A DNA stretch of 64,000 nucleotides from Methanarcanum sp963640855 (GCA_963640855.1 CAVIAJ010000002.1:1-64000), one strand, 5' to 3'; positions 15,968 to 26,117 are shown, numbered from the stretch's first letter. Translations and numbers: made by a program. The notes: generated by a model not told the origin, from the sequence alone.

Positions 15968-18177
15968 CACATCACCGCCCAGAACGGTATGCTGTCATTG
16001 GAAGTCTTTCTCTTTTTCATTTCCTGTTCCATATTCGCATACTGTTCCATCGTTTTCGAATCAACGGAAGGTCTTATGAGGTTCAATGCATTGATGAAAT
16101 GTCTTTTCTCGACATACCTCGCATCCGGATTCTCACGGTACGCAGCCATTCCCGCTTCCCTGCACAGTGCCTGTAAATCCGCACCGACGTATCCGTCCGT
16201 GGATTCAGCAATATCGATAAGATCGACATTCATCAGCGGCATGTCCCTTGTGTGAATTTCAAGTATTCTGAGACGTCCTTCCAAATCGGGTTTTCCGATG
16301 AGAATCATTTTGTCGAATCTCCCCGGTCTGAGCAGTGCGGGATCCAGCATATCCGGCCTGTTCGTAGCGGCCATTACGGTAACGTTTTCCAATCCCTCGA
16401 TGCCGTCCATGGACGTCAGTATCTGATTCACCATTCTTTCAATCGAAGAACTGTCGGTTTTCGATCCGCGTATGGGCGCGACGGAATCGATTTCATCGAA
16501 GAATATGATACAGGGGGCCATCTGTTTGGCGCGTTTGAATATCTGTCTTACGGCTTTTTCACTTTCGCCCATCCATTTGCTGGTGAGTTCCGGTCCGTTT
16601 ACGCATATGAAATTGGATCCCGACTCATTCGCCACGGCTTTGGCGATGAGTGTTTTACCTGTTCCCGGGGGACCGTAGAGAAGAACGCCTCTCGGAGGTT
16701 TGATTCCGAGGTGTTCGTACGCTCTCCTTCCTTCCGTCGGAATGAACGATTCGCAGATTTCCTTTTTTACACTTTCCAATCCGCCCACGTCGGCCCATTC
16801 TACCTTCGGTATGTCCACAATCACTTCTCTCATACCGCTCGGTTCCACTTCCGTCAACGCATTGATGAAATCGTTCATGTTCACACGCATCGACATGAGT
16901 GTGCTGTGCGGAATCGGTTTATCCAAATCTAGGCTCATGAGATTTCTCGTAAGACATTTCATCGCCGCTTCCCTTGCCAATGCGGCAAGGTCCGCACCTA
17001 CGAATCCCTGTGTGAGATTCGACAGTCTTTCGGTGGAAACATCCTCGTCCAAAGGCATAGATCTCAGGTGAACGGCAAGAATATCCTTCCTTCCGTCTCT
17101 TCCGGGGATACCGATTTCAATCTCACGGTCGAATCTTCCCGGTCTTCTCAGCGCGGGATCGATGGATTCTTCTCTGTTCGTTGCGGCAATAACGATGACA
17201 TCCCCCCTTCCGGAAAGTCCGTCCATCAGTGTGAGAAGCTGGGCGACGACACGTCTTTCCACTTCGCCGCTTACGTCGTTTCTGTTGGGAGCTATCGAAT
17301 CAATCTCATCTATGAACACGATACTCGGAGCCGCTTCTTCCGCTTTTTCGAACACTTTTCTTAAACGTTCTTCTGACTGACCGTAGTAACTTCCCATTAT
17401 CTCCGGGCCCTGAATCGAGAAGAACGACGCACCGGATTCTTTGGCTACGGCTTTTGCGATAAGAGTCTTACCTGTTCCCGGGGGACCGTAAAGCAAAACT
17501 CCCTTGGGCGCGGATATTCCCAGACGGTCGAAGAGTTCGGGATGTTTGATCGGAAGTTCGATCATTTCCCTTATTCTTCTCAGTTCGTCTTCAAGACCGC
17601 CGATATCTTCGTAAGATACCTGACTCGTGAATTCCTCTTCGGTCTTTTCTCCTTCTGCGGTTTCTTTGATTGTAAGAACCGTATCTTTGTCGACGAAAAC
17701 TATGCCTGTAGGCACCGTTGTGATGACTTTGAACTGAACCAACGCACCCATCAGGGCGATATTCGGAATAACAATCTCATTGTCCTTCAGTACGGGTCTG
17801 TTCATCAGACCGTTCTTGAAGATTTCATCCGTACCTTCCCTGAATGTAATCTTCTTTCCTGCGGGAATTCCGGTGGGTGAAATCACAACTTTCTCCGCGG
17901 GAACGGCTTCCGCTTTTCTCACGCGTACGTTCTCATCCACAGCCGCACCGGCGTTGGATCTTGTTATTCCGTCCATACGGATGAGTCCTTTTCCCTCATC
18001 GTCGATGGCACCCTTCATAACTTTGGCCACGGCAGAGCGTTTTCCTATAATCTCAACGACATCGCCCATCTGTACGCCGAGTTTTCTGAACGATGCGGAA
18101 TCTATCCTTACTCTTCCGAAACCGGCTTCGGATTTCATCAATGCGGTCGCGACTTTCAGTTCTGCCGAGTCACCCAT
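15967..18177 (-). CDS. cdc48: Cdc48/VAT-type AAA+ unfoldase
   Basis: A 736-residue double AAA+ ATPase that unfolds or extracts proteins, often feeding them to the proteasome. The N-domain (1-185) holds the double-psi barrel with VRIDSASFRKLGVQMGDVVE. D1 has GPPGTGKT near 236 with IVFIDEIDS, and D2 has GPPGTGKT near 512 with IIFFDEIDS; arginine fingers are in place (RRPGRFD, LRPGRFD). The C-terminal tail is short (NDSIPFWAVM). Length matches archaeal VAT. Its stop overlaps the start of a PRC-barrel gene. Confidence 0.95.
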   Translation of the reverse strand: MGDSAELKVATALMKSEAGFGRVRIDSASFRKLGVQMGDVVEIIGKRSAVAKVMKGAIDDEGKGLIRMDGITRSNAGAAVDENVRVRKAEAVPAEKVVISPTGIPAGKKITFREGTDEIFKNGLMNRPVLKDNEIVIPNIALMGALVQFKVITTVPTGIVFVDKDTVLTIKETAEGEKTEEEFTSQVSYEDIGGLEDELRRIREMIELPIKHPELFDRLGISAPKGVLLYGPPGTGKTLIAKAVAKESGASFFSIQGPEIMGSYYGQSEERLRKVFEKAEEAAPSIVFIDEIDSIAPNRNDVSGEVERRVVAQLLTLMDGLSGRGDVIVIAATNREESIDPALRRPGRFDREIEIGIPGRDGRKDILAVHLRSMPLDEDVSTERLSNLTQGFVGADLAALAREAAMKCLTRNLMSLDLDKPIPHSTLMSMRVNMNDFINALTEVEPSGMREVIVDIPKVEWADVGGLESVKKEICESFIPTEGRRAYEHLGIKPPRGVLLYGPPGTGKTLIAKAVANESGSNFICVNGPELTSKWMGESEKAVRQIFKRAKQMAPCIIFFDEIDSVAPIRGSKTDSSSIERMVNQILTSMDGIEGLENVTVMAATNRPDMLDPALLRPGRFDKMILIGKPDLEGRLRILEIHTRDMPLMNVDLIDIAESTDGYVGADLQALCREAGMAAYRENPDARYVEKRHFINALNLIRPSVDSKTMEQYANMEQEMKKRKTSNDSIPFWAVM

Positions 18178-18326
18178 GTCTGCGGTAAGGAAATACGTTT
18201 ATTTGATTGGTTGTAACGCACCGCCGTTCTTCGGGATACGGAAATTACCTTTTTCGGAGAACGGCTGCGGGAAAAAGACTGCGGGCGGGAAATGTCCCGC
18301 CCGAAAAAAGAAAGGTTTTTCCGGAA

Positions 18327-18824
18327 TCATACGACGGGAAGTTTTCCTTCCAGAGCGAGTGCGAATCCGAGGTACGCCGTGAACGCAAAGTTCAGTACGG
18401 CCACTGTGCCGAGAACGGTGTTCCAGTAATCTCCTCCGACTACAACCGAAAGTCCTACGGACAGGAAGATCAGTGCCGTTGTCAGACAGATACACGACAG
18501 CAGTTTGGGCGTCTTTGCAATAACAGACCAGATGAGAGCCATCACGAATATGATTCCGAATGCGATGTTCTCCCACTCTCCCATTCCCAATCCGGTAAGG
18601 GAGACGGCCGCACCTACGAGTCCGAATACAACAAATCCGAAGTTGCTGCCGTTACGGTATGCGATGTACGATGCCAACAGAATCAGCAAACCCATCACGA
18701 TGAAGAAATTCGATGACGGTACGCCTTCGTCTTTGAACTGCAGAATCGCCAGCGGCAGTGAAACCACGGCAACCAGCAGCAGACCGAATGCGGTCGGGTC
18801 GATTTTAAAATCGGTTTCAGACAT
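18327..18824 (-). CDS. Six-helix membrane protein, possible GPR1/FUN34/YaaH-type transporter
   Basis: A 165-residue integral membrane protein with about six helices. The opening (TAFGLLLVAVVSLPLAILQF) and the NGSNFGFVVFGLVGAAVSL stretch resemble the SatP/YaaH acetate uptake family, where NPxPLGL and GNTFGxxAF occupy the same positions. The match is partial, so acetate or succinate transport is only a suggestion. ATG 18824 follows a good GGAGG site. A 9-bp inverted repeat lies just before that site in the leader. It is monocistronic. Confidence 0.5.
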   Translation of the reverse strand: MSETDFKIDPTAFGLLLVAVVSLPLAILQFKDEGVPSSNFFIVMGLLILLASYIAYRNGSNFGFVVFGLVGAAVSLTGLGMGEWENIAFGIIFVMALIWSVIAKTPKLLSCICLTTALIFLSVGLSVVVGGDYWNTVLGTVAVLNFAFTAYLGFALALEGKLPVV

Positions 18825-18841
18825 TAGATATTTCCTCCGAA

Positions 18842-18869
18842 ACAATCCGCGGAAGATTCAGCGGATTGT
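18842..18869 (-). promoter_or_regulatory. Leader hairpin before the membrane transporter gene
   Basis: A perfect 9-bp inverted repeat (ACAATCCGC at 18842-18850, GCGGATTGT at 18861-18869) with a 10-base loop lies between the probable TATA region (TTTAAATATG on the minus strand) and the ribosome binding site of the gene starting at 18824. It could be an operator or an RNA hairpin controlling translation. Confidence 0.45.
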
Positions 18870-18926
18870 CTGATAAGTTATTTAATCTAAACATATTTAA
18901 AAAGATACAAAAACCGTTAAAAACGC

Positions 18927-18962
18927 GTGCCAATCTATATATTCAAGATATACAATTGGCAC
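18927..18962. promoter_or_regulatory. Imperfect 36-bp palindrome upstream of tRNA-Lys
   Basis: GTGCCAAT at 18927-18934 and ATTGGCAC at 18955-18962 form perfect arms, with further TATAT/ATATA symmetry between them. It lies between the divergent transporter gene and the tRNA-Lys promoter (ATTATATAGG near 19000). Size and symmetry suit a dimeric regulator site. No function is proven. Confidence 0.4.
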
Positions 18963-19047
18963 CCAGCGACTTCGCGGGCTCCGTAACCCTGAAAAGTATT
19001 ATATAGGGGGATGTAATCGGAGCGTTTACGAAGCTTAAGCTATCCAA

Positions 19048-19121
19048 GGGCCTGTAGCTCAGCTAGGTAGAGCATCTGACTTTTAATCAGGTGGTCAAGG
19101 GTTCGAATCCCTTCAGGCCCG
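19048..19121 (+). tRNA. tRNA-Lys (anticodon TTT)
   Basis: A full cloverleaf: acceptor GGGCCTG with CAGGCCC, anticodon arm TCTGA-CTTTTAA-TCAGG with anticodon TTT, and T arm AAGGG-TTCGAAT-CCCTT. The discriminator is G and CCA is not encoded. A TATA-like ATTATATAGG lies about 40-50 bases upstream. It immediately precedes the RNA polymerase operon. Confidence 0.95.
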
Positions 19122-19242
19122 CCGGTGGTCTTCATGAGCGATCAAAAGCGGATCAAGTATGAGGAAAATCGAATGAATGGTCTTTTGAATTTTCTCAATG
19201 GTTTCCCACTGACCTGCAGTGGGGCAAAATGTAGGTGAAAAC

Positions 19243-19506
19243 TTGGCAGCAGAGAATATCTCATTCAATGTTCTTCAGCATGACCTGGTTCCCGAGCATG
19301 TGCTGTTGAACGAGGAAGAAGCGGAAACAGTTCTTACCGAACTGAAAATCACCCGCGACCAGCTTCCGAAGATCAAGAAGAGCGATGCGGCAATCAGAGT
19401 TCTGGAAAACATTAACGGCCCGATCGAAGCAGGACGTGTTATCAAGGTCATTAGGAAGAGCAGTACGGCGGAGGAATTCGTCGCATACAGGCTGGTTGTA
19501 CTATAA
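19243..19506 (+). CDS. rpoH: RNA polymerase subunit H (Rpo5)
   Basis: An 87-residue protein homologous to the C-terminal part of eukaryotic RPB5; it stabilises the polymerase jaw. The family block FNVLQHDLVPEHVLLNEEEAE is at the N-terminus and IRKSSTAEEFVAYRLVVL at the end. The start is set at a TTG because AGGTGA at 19233-19238 sits five bases before it; a GTG at 19219 would add eight residues with no such site. First gene of the rpoH-rpoB-rpoA1-rpoA2-rpl30e-nusA operon. A 34-codon frame (19134-19238) ends inside the ribosome binding site. Confidence 0.95.
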   Translation: MAAENISFNVLQHDLVPEHVLLNEEEAETVLTELKITRDQLPKIKKSDAAIRVLENINGPIEAGRVIKVIRKSSTAEEFVAYRLVVL

Positions 19507-19520
19507 GGGGCTGAGTACTG

Positions 19521-22500
19521 ATGAGGGATTTAGTAAAATTATACTTCGAGGAACGTACCATTGTCAACCACCACATCGCATCCTTCAACGATTTCCTTGC
19601 CACCAAGGACAATCCCAACAGCAGGATGCAGAAGATTGTGGACGACATGAGGGTCCCCACCGATGACGCGTTCCGCGGAATCATCAAATTGGATCCGGAA
19701 CACATCGGCGGAAGGAACATCGAGATCCGTATCGGAAGGAAGAGAGACGACGAGGGTAACATCGATCACCTCGCCAAACCTACGATTTCCATCGAGCGTC
19801 CGAAAGTCATGGAAGCAAACGGATACAGTCATGAGCTCACACCCATGGAAGCAAGGCTCAGAAACCTCAACTACATGGCACCTGTCTACATCGATTTCAC
19901 AATCACGGAAGACGGCGTTGACAGAGAAACCGAGAGAGTACACGTCGGAGACCTTCCCATGATGGTCAAATCCAACGGATGCAATCTCAACAAAGAGGTT
20001 TTCCAGTCATCCGCGGAGCGTGAGATTTCGGATGAGGAATATCAGCAGTTCCTTATCGAGAACAAAGAGGATACGAGAGATCCCGGAGGATACTTCATCA
20101 TCGGAGGTACCGAGAGGGCACTCATCACACTCGAAGATCTCGCACCTAACAGAGTTATGGTTGAGTACAGCGAGAAATACGGTGCCGCAGTCGAAGTCGC
20201 CAAAGTCTTCTCGCAGAGAGAGGGTTACCGTGCACTCACACTCGTAGAGAAGAAGAAGGACGGAATGATTATGGTGTCCGTCCCCGTCGTATCGGGTTCG
20301 ATACCTCTCGTGGCACTTATGAAAGCACTCGGAATGGAATCGGATCAGGAGATTTTCGAAGCAATCTCATCCGAACCCGAGATGGCCAATATCATCTATG
20401 CAAACATAGAGAACAGTTACGATAAGAAAACCTACGCACCCAACGGATTCAACACAAGGGATGACGCAATCGCATTCCTCGAGAGGAACTTCGCCGCAGG
20501 TCAGGCAAAAGAGTACAGGACTAAGAAAGTCGAGAGCATTCTCGACCGTTCGCTGCTCCCGCACCTCGGAGACACCGAAGAAGACCGTCTTAAGAAAGCA
20601 ATCTTCCTCGGCCGTATCGCACGTTCGGTTCTGGAACTTTCACTCGGAAAGAGGAAAGAGGACGATAAGGATCACTACGCCAACAAGAGACTCAAACTTT
20701 CCGGAGATCTTATGGAAGATCTCTTCAGGACAAGCCTCAACGGCCTTATGAAAGATCTGAAGTACCAGCTTGAGAGGAACTGGGGAAGAAAGAAGGACGG
20801 AATCAGGATTTCGTCTTCAATCCGTCCCGACCTCCTTACACACAAACTCCTGCACGCATTGGCCACAGGTAACTGGGTCGGAGGACGTGCCGGTGTATCT
20901 CAGCTTCTCGACAGGACATCCAACATGTCCGCAATGTCGCACCTGAGAAGAATCACATCTTCGCTTACAAGAAGCCAGCCTCACTTCGAGGCCCGTGATC
21001 TGCACCCCACACAGTGGGGAAGACTCTGTCCGTCCGAGACACCCGAAGGTCAGAACTGTGGTTTGGTCAAGAACGCCGCACTGATTATCAACGTCTCCAA
21101 AGGATTCCCCGAGACCGATGCCAAGTGGATGCTCAGGGACCTGGGACTGACACCTGTCTCACAGCAGGGTGCACGTATCTTCGTGAACGGAGACCTCGTA
21201 GGAAGCCACGACGATCCGAAGAAACTTGTATCCGAAGTACGTGAGAGGAGAAGATGCGGAATCCTCTCCGACGAAATCAACATCCGTTACAACGAGCACA
21301 TGAACGAGGCATTCATCAACTGCGACGAAGGACGTCTCAGAAGGCCTCTTCTCGTTGTCAAAGACGGTAAGACAGTACTTACGAGAAGACACCTCGAAGG
21401 CATCAGGGATCACAGAGTCAAATGGGAAGACCTCTTCAGAGAGGGAATCATGGAATGGATCGATGCAGAAGAGGAAGAGGATACATTCGTCGCAGTCGAT
21501 GCGTTCGATGTCCCCAGAAGATGCCCGAAATGCGGTGCGGCACTTTCACCCACCGATGTCGACTGGATGAACCCCGGTAAAGAGGGCGATGTTTCACTCA
21601 AATGCTGTCACTGCAACGAAGAGTTCTCAGTACCCTGCAAACTCAGCGCAGACCACACCCACATGGAAATCGACCCGATGGTTATCCTCGGAGTCGCAGC
21701 AGGTCTCGTTCCGTACCCCGAGCACAACTCATCACCTCGTGTGACTTTGGGTGCGGCAATGGCCAAACAGGCACTCGGAGTGCCCGCAGCGAACTACCGT
21801 ATCAGACCCGATACGCGCGGTCACCTGCTCCACTACCCCCAGAAGCCCATGGTACAGACACAGACCATGGAATTCATGGGATACAACCACAGGCCGGCAG
21901 GACAGAACTTCTGTATTGCGGTTCTTTCCTACCACGGATACAACATCGAAGATGCTCTCGTCATGAACAAATCGTCTGTTCAGAGAGGATTGGGAAGATC
22001 TACCTTCATGAGAACATACCGTGCGGAAGAGCGCCGTTACCCCGGAGGAGAAGAGGACCACTTCGAAATCCCCTCGCCCGACGTAATGGGTGCACGTGCC
22101 GATTTGGCATACGCTTCGCTCGGTGAGGACGGTCTCATTTCACCTGAGTCCGAAATTCACGGTTCGGATGTTCTGATCGGTAAGACATCCCCGCCCAGGT
22201 TCCACGAGGAAGGTACCGACTTCCTTACACCTCAGAAGAGGAGGGAAACATCGGTTACCGTCAGACCCGGAGAGCTCGGTTACGTCGATTCCGTTATGGT
22301 CACGGAATCCGAGAACGGTTCGAGGCTCGTACGTGTCAAAGTAAGGGATCAGAGAATCCCCGAACTCGGAGACAAGTTCTGTTCCAGGCACGGACAGAAG
22401 GGAGTCGTCGGAAGGCTCGTCAGTCAGGAGAACATGCCCTTCACCGCAGACGGTATCACACCCGATCTTGTCGTCAACCCCCACGGTATTCCTTCGCGTA

Positions 22501-23108
22501 TGACTATCGCCCACGTCCTTGAGATGATCGGCGGTAAGGTCGGAGCGATGGAGGGACGCACTATCGACGGTACGGTCTTCTCCGGAGAGAGGGAGGATTC
22601 AATCCGCGACGGTCTCGTCAGGAACGGATTCAAGCGCACCGGTAAAGAGGTCATGTACGACGGAAGGACCGGACGTAAGATTCAGACCGATGTATACACA
22701 GGTGTCATCTTCTACGAGAAACTTCACCACATGGTCAGCGGAAAGATGCACTTCAGGTCGAGAGGACCTGTGCAGATCCTCACACGTCAGCCGACCGAGG
22801 GACGTTCCAGGCAGGGAGGTCTCAGGTTCGGAGAAATGGAGCGTGACTGTCTTATCGGACACGGAGCGGCAATGGTCATCAAAGACCGTCTCCTCGACGA
22901 ATCGGACGGTACGCAGCAGTACGTCTGCGGAAACCCCAAGTGCGGTCACATCGCGATTATGGACAAGCGCGGTTCGCTCTACTGTCCTGTATGTAAAGAG
23001 AATACCAACATCTACCTCGTGCAGACATCCTATGCATTCAAACTGCTGATGGACGAACTTCTGTCCCTCGGTGTCGCCATGAGGCTCCAGCTGGAGGATT
23101 TGAGATGA
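19521..23108 (+). CDS. rpoB: RNA polymerase subunit B (Rpo2), unsplit
   Basis: A 1195-residue subunit that forms one side of the active centre. Conserved blocks include EKMDHKVI-type regions (here EGQNCGLVKN, GYNIEDALVMNKSS, GDKFCSRHGQKGVVG, RGPVQILTRQPTEGR) and a C-terminal zinc site (CGNPKCGHI ... CPVC). It also carries an internal CPKCGA...CCHC zinc motif near residues 673-698. Most methanogen orders split this gene into B' and B''; a single piece supports the Thermoplasmata. The last bases overlap the rpoA1 start. Confidence 0.98.
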   Translation: MRDLVKLYFEERTIVNHHIASFNDFLATKDNPNSRMQKIVDDMRVPTDDAFRGIIKLDPEHIGGRNIEIRIGRKRDDEGNIDHLAKPTISIERPKVMEANGYSHELTPMEARLRNLNYMAPVYIDFTITEDGVDRETERVHVGDLPMMVKSNGCNLNKEVFQSSAEREISDEEYQQFLIENKEDTRDPGGYFIIGGTERALITLEDLAPNRVMVEYSEKYGAAVEVAKVFSQREGYRALTLVEKKKDGMIMVSVPVVSGSIPLVALMKALGMESDQEIFEAISSEPEMANIIYANIENSYDKKTYAPNGFNTRDDAIAFLERNFAAGQAKEYRTKKVESILDRSLLPHLGDTEEDRLKKAIFLGRIARSVLELSLGKRKEDDKDHYANKRLKLSGDLMEDLFRTSLNGLMKDLKYQLERNWGRKKDGIRISSSIRPDLLTHKLLHALATGNWVGGRAGVSQLLDRTSNMSAMSHLRRITSSLTRSQPHFEARDLHPTQWGRLCPSETPEGQNCGLVKNAALIINVSKGFPETDAKWMLRDLGLTPVSQQGARIFVNGDLVGSHDDPKKLVSEVRERRRCGILSDEINIRYNEHMNEAFINCDEGRLRRPLLVVKDGKTVLTRRHLEGIRDHRVKWEDLFREGIMEWIDAEEEEDTFVAVDAFDVPRRCPKCGAALSPTDVDWMNPGKEGDVSLKCCHCNEEFSVPCKLSADHTHMEIDPMVILGVAAGLVPYPEHNSSPRVTLGAAMAKQALGVPAANYRIRPDTRGHLLHYPQKPMVQTQTMEFMGYNHRPAGQNFCIAVLSYHGYNIEDALVMNKSSVQRGLGRSTFMRTYRAEERRYPGGEEDHFEIPSPDVMGARADLAYASLGEDGLISPESEIHGSDVLIGKTSPPRFHEEGTDFLTPQKRRETSVTVRPGELGYVDSVMVTESENGSRLVRVKVRDQRIPELGDKFCSRHGQKGVVGRLVSQENMPFTADGITPDLVVNPHGIPSRMTIAHVLEMIGGKVGAMEGRTIDGTVFSGEREDSIRDGLVRNGFKRTGKEVMYDGRTGRKIQTDVYTGVIFYEKLHHMVSGKMHFRSRGPVQILTRQPTEGRSRQGGLRFGEMERDCLIGHGAAMVIKDRLLDESDGTQQYVCGNPKCGHIAIMDKRGSLYCPVCKENTNIYLVQTSYAFKLLMDELLSLGVAMRLQLEDLR

Positions 23109-26100
23109 ATATGATGCACGGAATATCAAAGAGGATCGGATCGATCAAATTCTCCTGCGTATCTCCCGACGAGATCAGGAGAATGTCGGCAACAAAGGTT
23201 CTCACCGCCGATACATACGACGATGAGGGATATCCGATCGAGATGGGTCTGATGGATCTCCACATGGGAGTTATCGAACCCGGTCTCTTATGTAAGACAT
23301 GCGGATGCAAAGTCAACGACTGTCCCGGACACTTCGGACACATCGAGTTGGCAAGACCCGTCATCCACGTCGGTTTCATCAAAGACATCAAAACCCTCCT
23401 GGAATCCACATGCAGGAAATGCGGAAGGCTCATGCTTACCGCAGACCAGGTGGAACAGACCAGGGGCAGGATGGAGCAGATGGAAGAGCTCGGAGGAGAC
23501 TCCGCAGATATCAAGCTCTTCACCAAAGGTACCGCAAAGGACGCCGTCAGGGAAATCTGTCCCCACTGCGGTGCGGAACAGCTCAAGATCAAACTCGACA
23601 AGCCTACCACATTCCGTGAGGGTCCCGAGAACCACAAACTCACACCCGAAGACGTACGTGAGAGGCTGGAGAGAATTCCCGATGAGGATCTGATTACATT
23701 GGGAATGGATCCCGAGACCTGCAGACCTGAATGGATGGTACTTACGGCATTGGCAGTACCTCCCGTAACGGTGAGGCCTTCGATCACACTCGATTCGAGT
23801 GACAGGTCCGAAGACGATCTTACACACAAGCTCGTCGATGTCCTCAGGATCAACCAGAGGCTCAGAGAGAACCGTGATTCGGGAGCACCTCAGCTGATCA
23901 TCGACGATCTGTGGGAACTGCTTCAGTATCACGTAACAACATACTTCGACAACCAGACATCCGGTATCCCGCCCGCAAGGCACAGATCCGGACGTCCTCT
24001 GAAGACACTCACACAGAGGCTTAAGGGTAAGGAAGGACGTTTCAGATCCAACCTGTCGGGTAAGCGTGTGAACTTCTCGGCCCGTACGGTTATTTCGCCG
24101 GATCCCCTGCTGTCGATCAACGACGTCGGAGTTCCGATTCCCGCGGCAAGAGAGCTCACTGTTCCCGTCCGTATCTACGGAGAGAATATGCCCGAAGTCA
24201 AGGCAATCGTAAGGAGAGGTATCACACCTATTCTCATTACAGAAAAGAACGACATCCTCAGAAGCAGAGGAATCAAGTCGATCTTCGAAGAGTGGGAAGA
24301 GAACATCGCAGGAAAGGAGTTGGAATTCGATTACGACCACCTCTGCAGTCTCGACGAGCAGAACAGATTCGTCTACAGGATGAGTGCCTTCGAAACCAAA
24401 GCAGACAAAGATCTTCTTGACAATCTCAAGTGGAAATACGTCCCCGGTGTGAACTATGTTATAAGATCCGATGAAAGAAGGATCAAAGTCTCCGACCGTA
24501 ACTCCATCGAAGTCGCCGAGAACCTCGGAATCGACTACACAGTGGAGAGACAGCTCATCGACGGAGATGTTGTCCTGTTCAACAGGCAGCCGTCTCTGCA
24601 CAGAATGTCGATGATGGCCCACCGTGTAAAGGTCATGGAAGGCCGCACATTCAGGTTCAACCTCTGTGTCTGTCCTCCGTACAACGCCGATTTCGACGGT
24701 GATGAGATGAACCTCCATGTCCTCCAGAGCGAAGAAGCACGTGCGGAAGCACGTATCCTTATGCAGGTTCAGGAGAACATCCTGTCACCCAGGTACGGCG
24801 GACCTATCATCGGTGCAATCCACGATCATATCACGGGAGCATACTTCCTGACCAACGACAACCCCAGGTTCGACAGGCTTCAGGCAATGAACATTATCAT
24901 GAAGCTCGACAACGTCGAGATTCCCGAGCCTTTCAGGGATGAAGACGGCAGGGAATACTGGACCGGAAGACAGCTGTTCTCCATTATCCTTCCCAAGGAC
25001 CTCAACATTCAGTACAAGGCAAAGATCTGCCGCGGATGCGGAGCCTGTAAGAAAGAGAACTGTGAGTTCGATGCATTTGTCAAGATCAGCAACGGTGAGC
25101 TCGTATGCGGTACCGTCGACGAGGCAGGTATCGGAAACAGCAAAGGAAAGATCCTCGACCGTATCGCACGTGATTACGGAGCGGACAGGGCATGTCAGTT
25201 CATCAACCAGGTTACAAGAATCGCATTGGGTTCGATCATGAACCACGGATTCAGTACCGGTATCGACGATGAAGATATCACCGAAGAATCAAGGCTTGAA
25301 ATCGAGAACTTCAACCAGGAATGTATCGACGCCGTTGACGATTATGTTCAGTCCTACAACGACGGAACACTCCACCAGGACCCCGGACGTTCGCTGAAAG
25401 AGACACTCGAAGTCAAAGTCAAGGCAAAACTCGAGGAAGCACGTACCGAAGCAGGACGTATCGTTGCCGGAAGCAAGGGCGGAAATGTCGACATGACAAA
25501 CCCCGCGGTTATCATGGCAAAATCCGGTGCCCGCGGTTCGATGCTCAACCTTTCGCAGATGGCCGGTTGTGTCGGACAGCAGACTGTCCGTGGTGACAGG
25601 CTTGCCAGAGGATACGAGGACAGAACACTCCCGCACTTCAGGAAAGAGGATCTCGGAGCATTCGCAAGGGGATTCGTATCCAACTCATACAAATCGGGAC
25701 TTACGGCCACCGAGTTCTTCTTCCACGCAATGGGAGGAAGGGAAGGATTGGTCGATACGGCTGTCCGTACATCCAGGTCGGGATACATGCAGAGAAGGCT
25801 GATTTCCGCTTTGGAAGATCTGAAACTCACATCCGACGGATCCGTCAGGAACACCGCAGGTACAATCATTCAGTTCAAATACGGAGAGGACGGAACCGAT
25901 CCCGCAAGAGCGGTGAGCGGTAAAGTCATCGATTACGACGATCTCTTCATCGAAGCATTGGGTGAAGACGCAGCTGCGGAATTCATCAAACTCGACAGAG
26001 TGGACAACAAAGAAGACTACGGTACACGTGAGAAGGACGAGATGGAATTCGAGTCTGACGACGAGGAGAACATCGACGACGACATGATCGAGAGCGATTA

Positions 26101-26116
26101 CGGCGACGGTGAGTGA
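23105..26116 (+). CDS. rpoA1: RNA polymerase subunit A' (Rpo1N)
   Basis: A 1003-residue N-terminal part of the largest subunit. It contains the catalytic NADFDGDEMN loop that holds the active-site magnesium, the clamp zinc motifs (CKTCGCKVNDCPGHFGHI; CRKCGR...CPHCGA), and the bridge helix region (HAMGGREGLVDTAVRTSRSGY). The CRGCGACKKENC segment near residue 645 is found in several euryarchaeal A' subunits. It is longer than the usual ~880-910 residues and ends in a strongly acidic tail of about 40 residues (SDDEENIDDD...). The start overlaps the rpoB stop. Confidence 0.98.
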   Translation: MNMMHGISKRIGSIKFSCVSPDEIRRMSATKVLTADTYDDEGYPIEMGLMDLHMGVIEPGLLCKTCGCKVNDCPGHFGHIELARPVIHVGFIKDIKTLLESTCRKCGRLMLTADQVEQTRGRMEQMEELGGDSADIKLFTKGTAKDAVREICPHCGAEQLKIKLDKPTTFREGPENHKLTPEDVRERLERIPDEDLITLGMDPETCRPEWMVLTALAVPPVTVRPSITLDSSDRSEDDLTHKLVDVLRINQRLRENRDSGAPQLIIDDLWELLQYHVTTYFDNQTSGIPPARHRSGRPLKTLTQRLKGKEGRFRSNLSGKRVNFSARTVISPDPLLSINDVGVPIPAARELTVPVRIYGENMPEVKAIVRRGITPILITEKNDILRSRGIKSIFEEWEENIAGKELEFDYDHLCSLDEQNRFVYRMSAFETKADKDLLDNLKWKYVPGVNYVIRSDERRIKVSDRNSIEVAENLGIDYTVERQLIDGDVVLFNRQPSLHRMSMMAHRVKVMEGRTFRFNLCVCPPYNADFDGDEMNLHVLQSEEARAEARILMQVQENILSPRYGGPIIGAIHDHITGAYFLTNDNPRFDRLQAMNIIMKLDNVEIPEPFRDEDGREYWTGRQLFSIILPKDLNIQYKAKICRGCGACKKENCEFDAFVKISNGELVCGTVDEAGIGNSKGKILDRIARDYGADRACQFINQVTRIALGSIMNHGFSTGIDDEDITEESRLEIENFNQECIDAVDDYVQSYNDGTLHQDPGRSLKETLEVKVKAKLEEARTEAGRIVAGSKGGNVDMTNPAVIMAKSGARGSMLNLSQMAGCVGQQTVRGDRLARGYEDRTLPHFRKEDLGAFARGFVSNSYKSGLTATEFFFHAMGGREGLVDTAVRTSRSGYMQRRLISALEDLKLTSDGSVRNTAGTIIQFKYGEDGTDPARAVSGKVIDYDDLFIEALGEDAAAEFIKLDRVDNKEDYGTREKDEMEFESDDEENIDDDMIESDYGDGE

Positions 26117-26117
26117 A

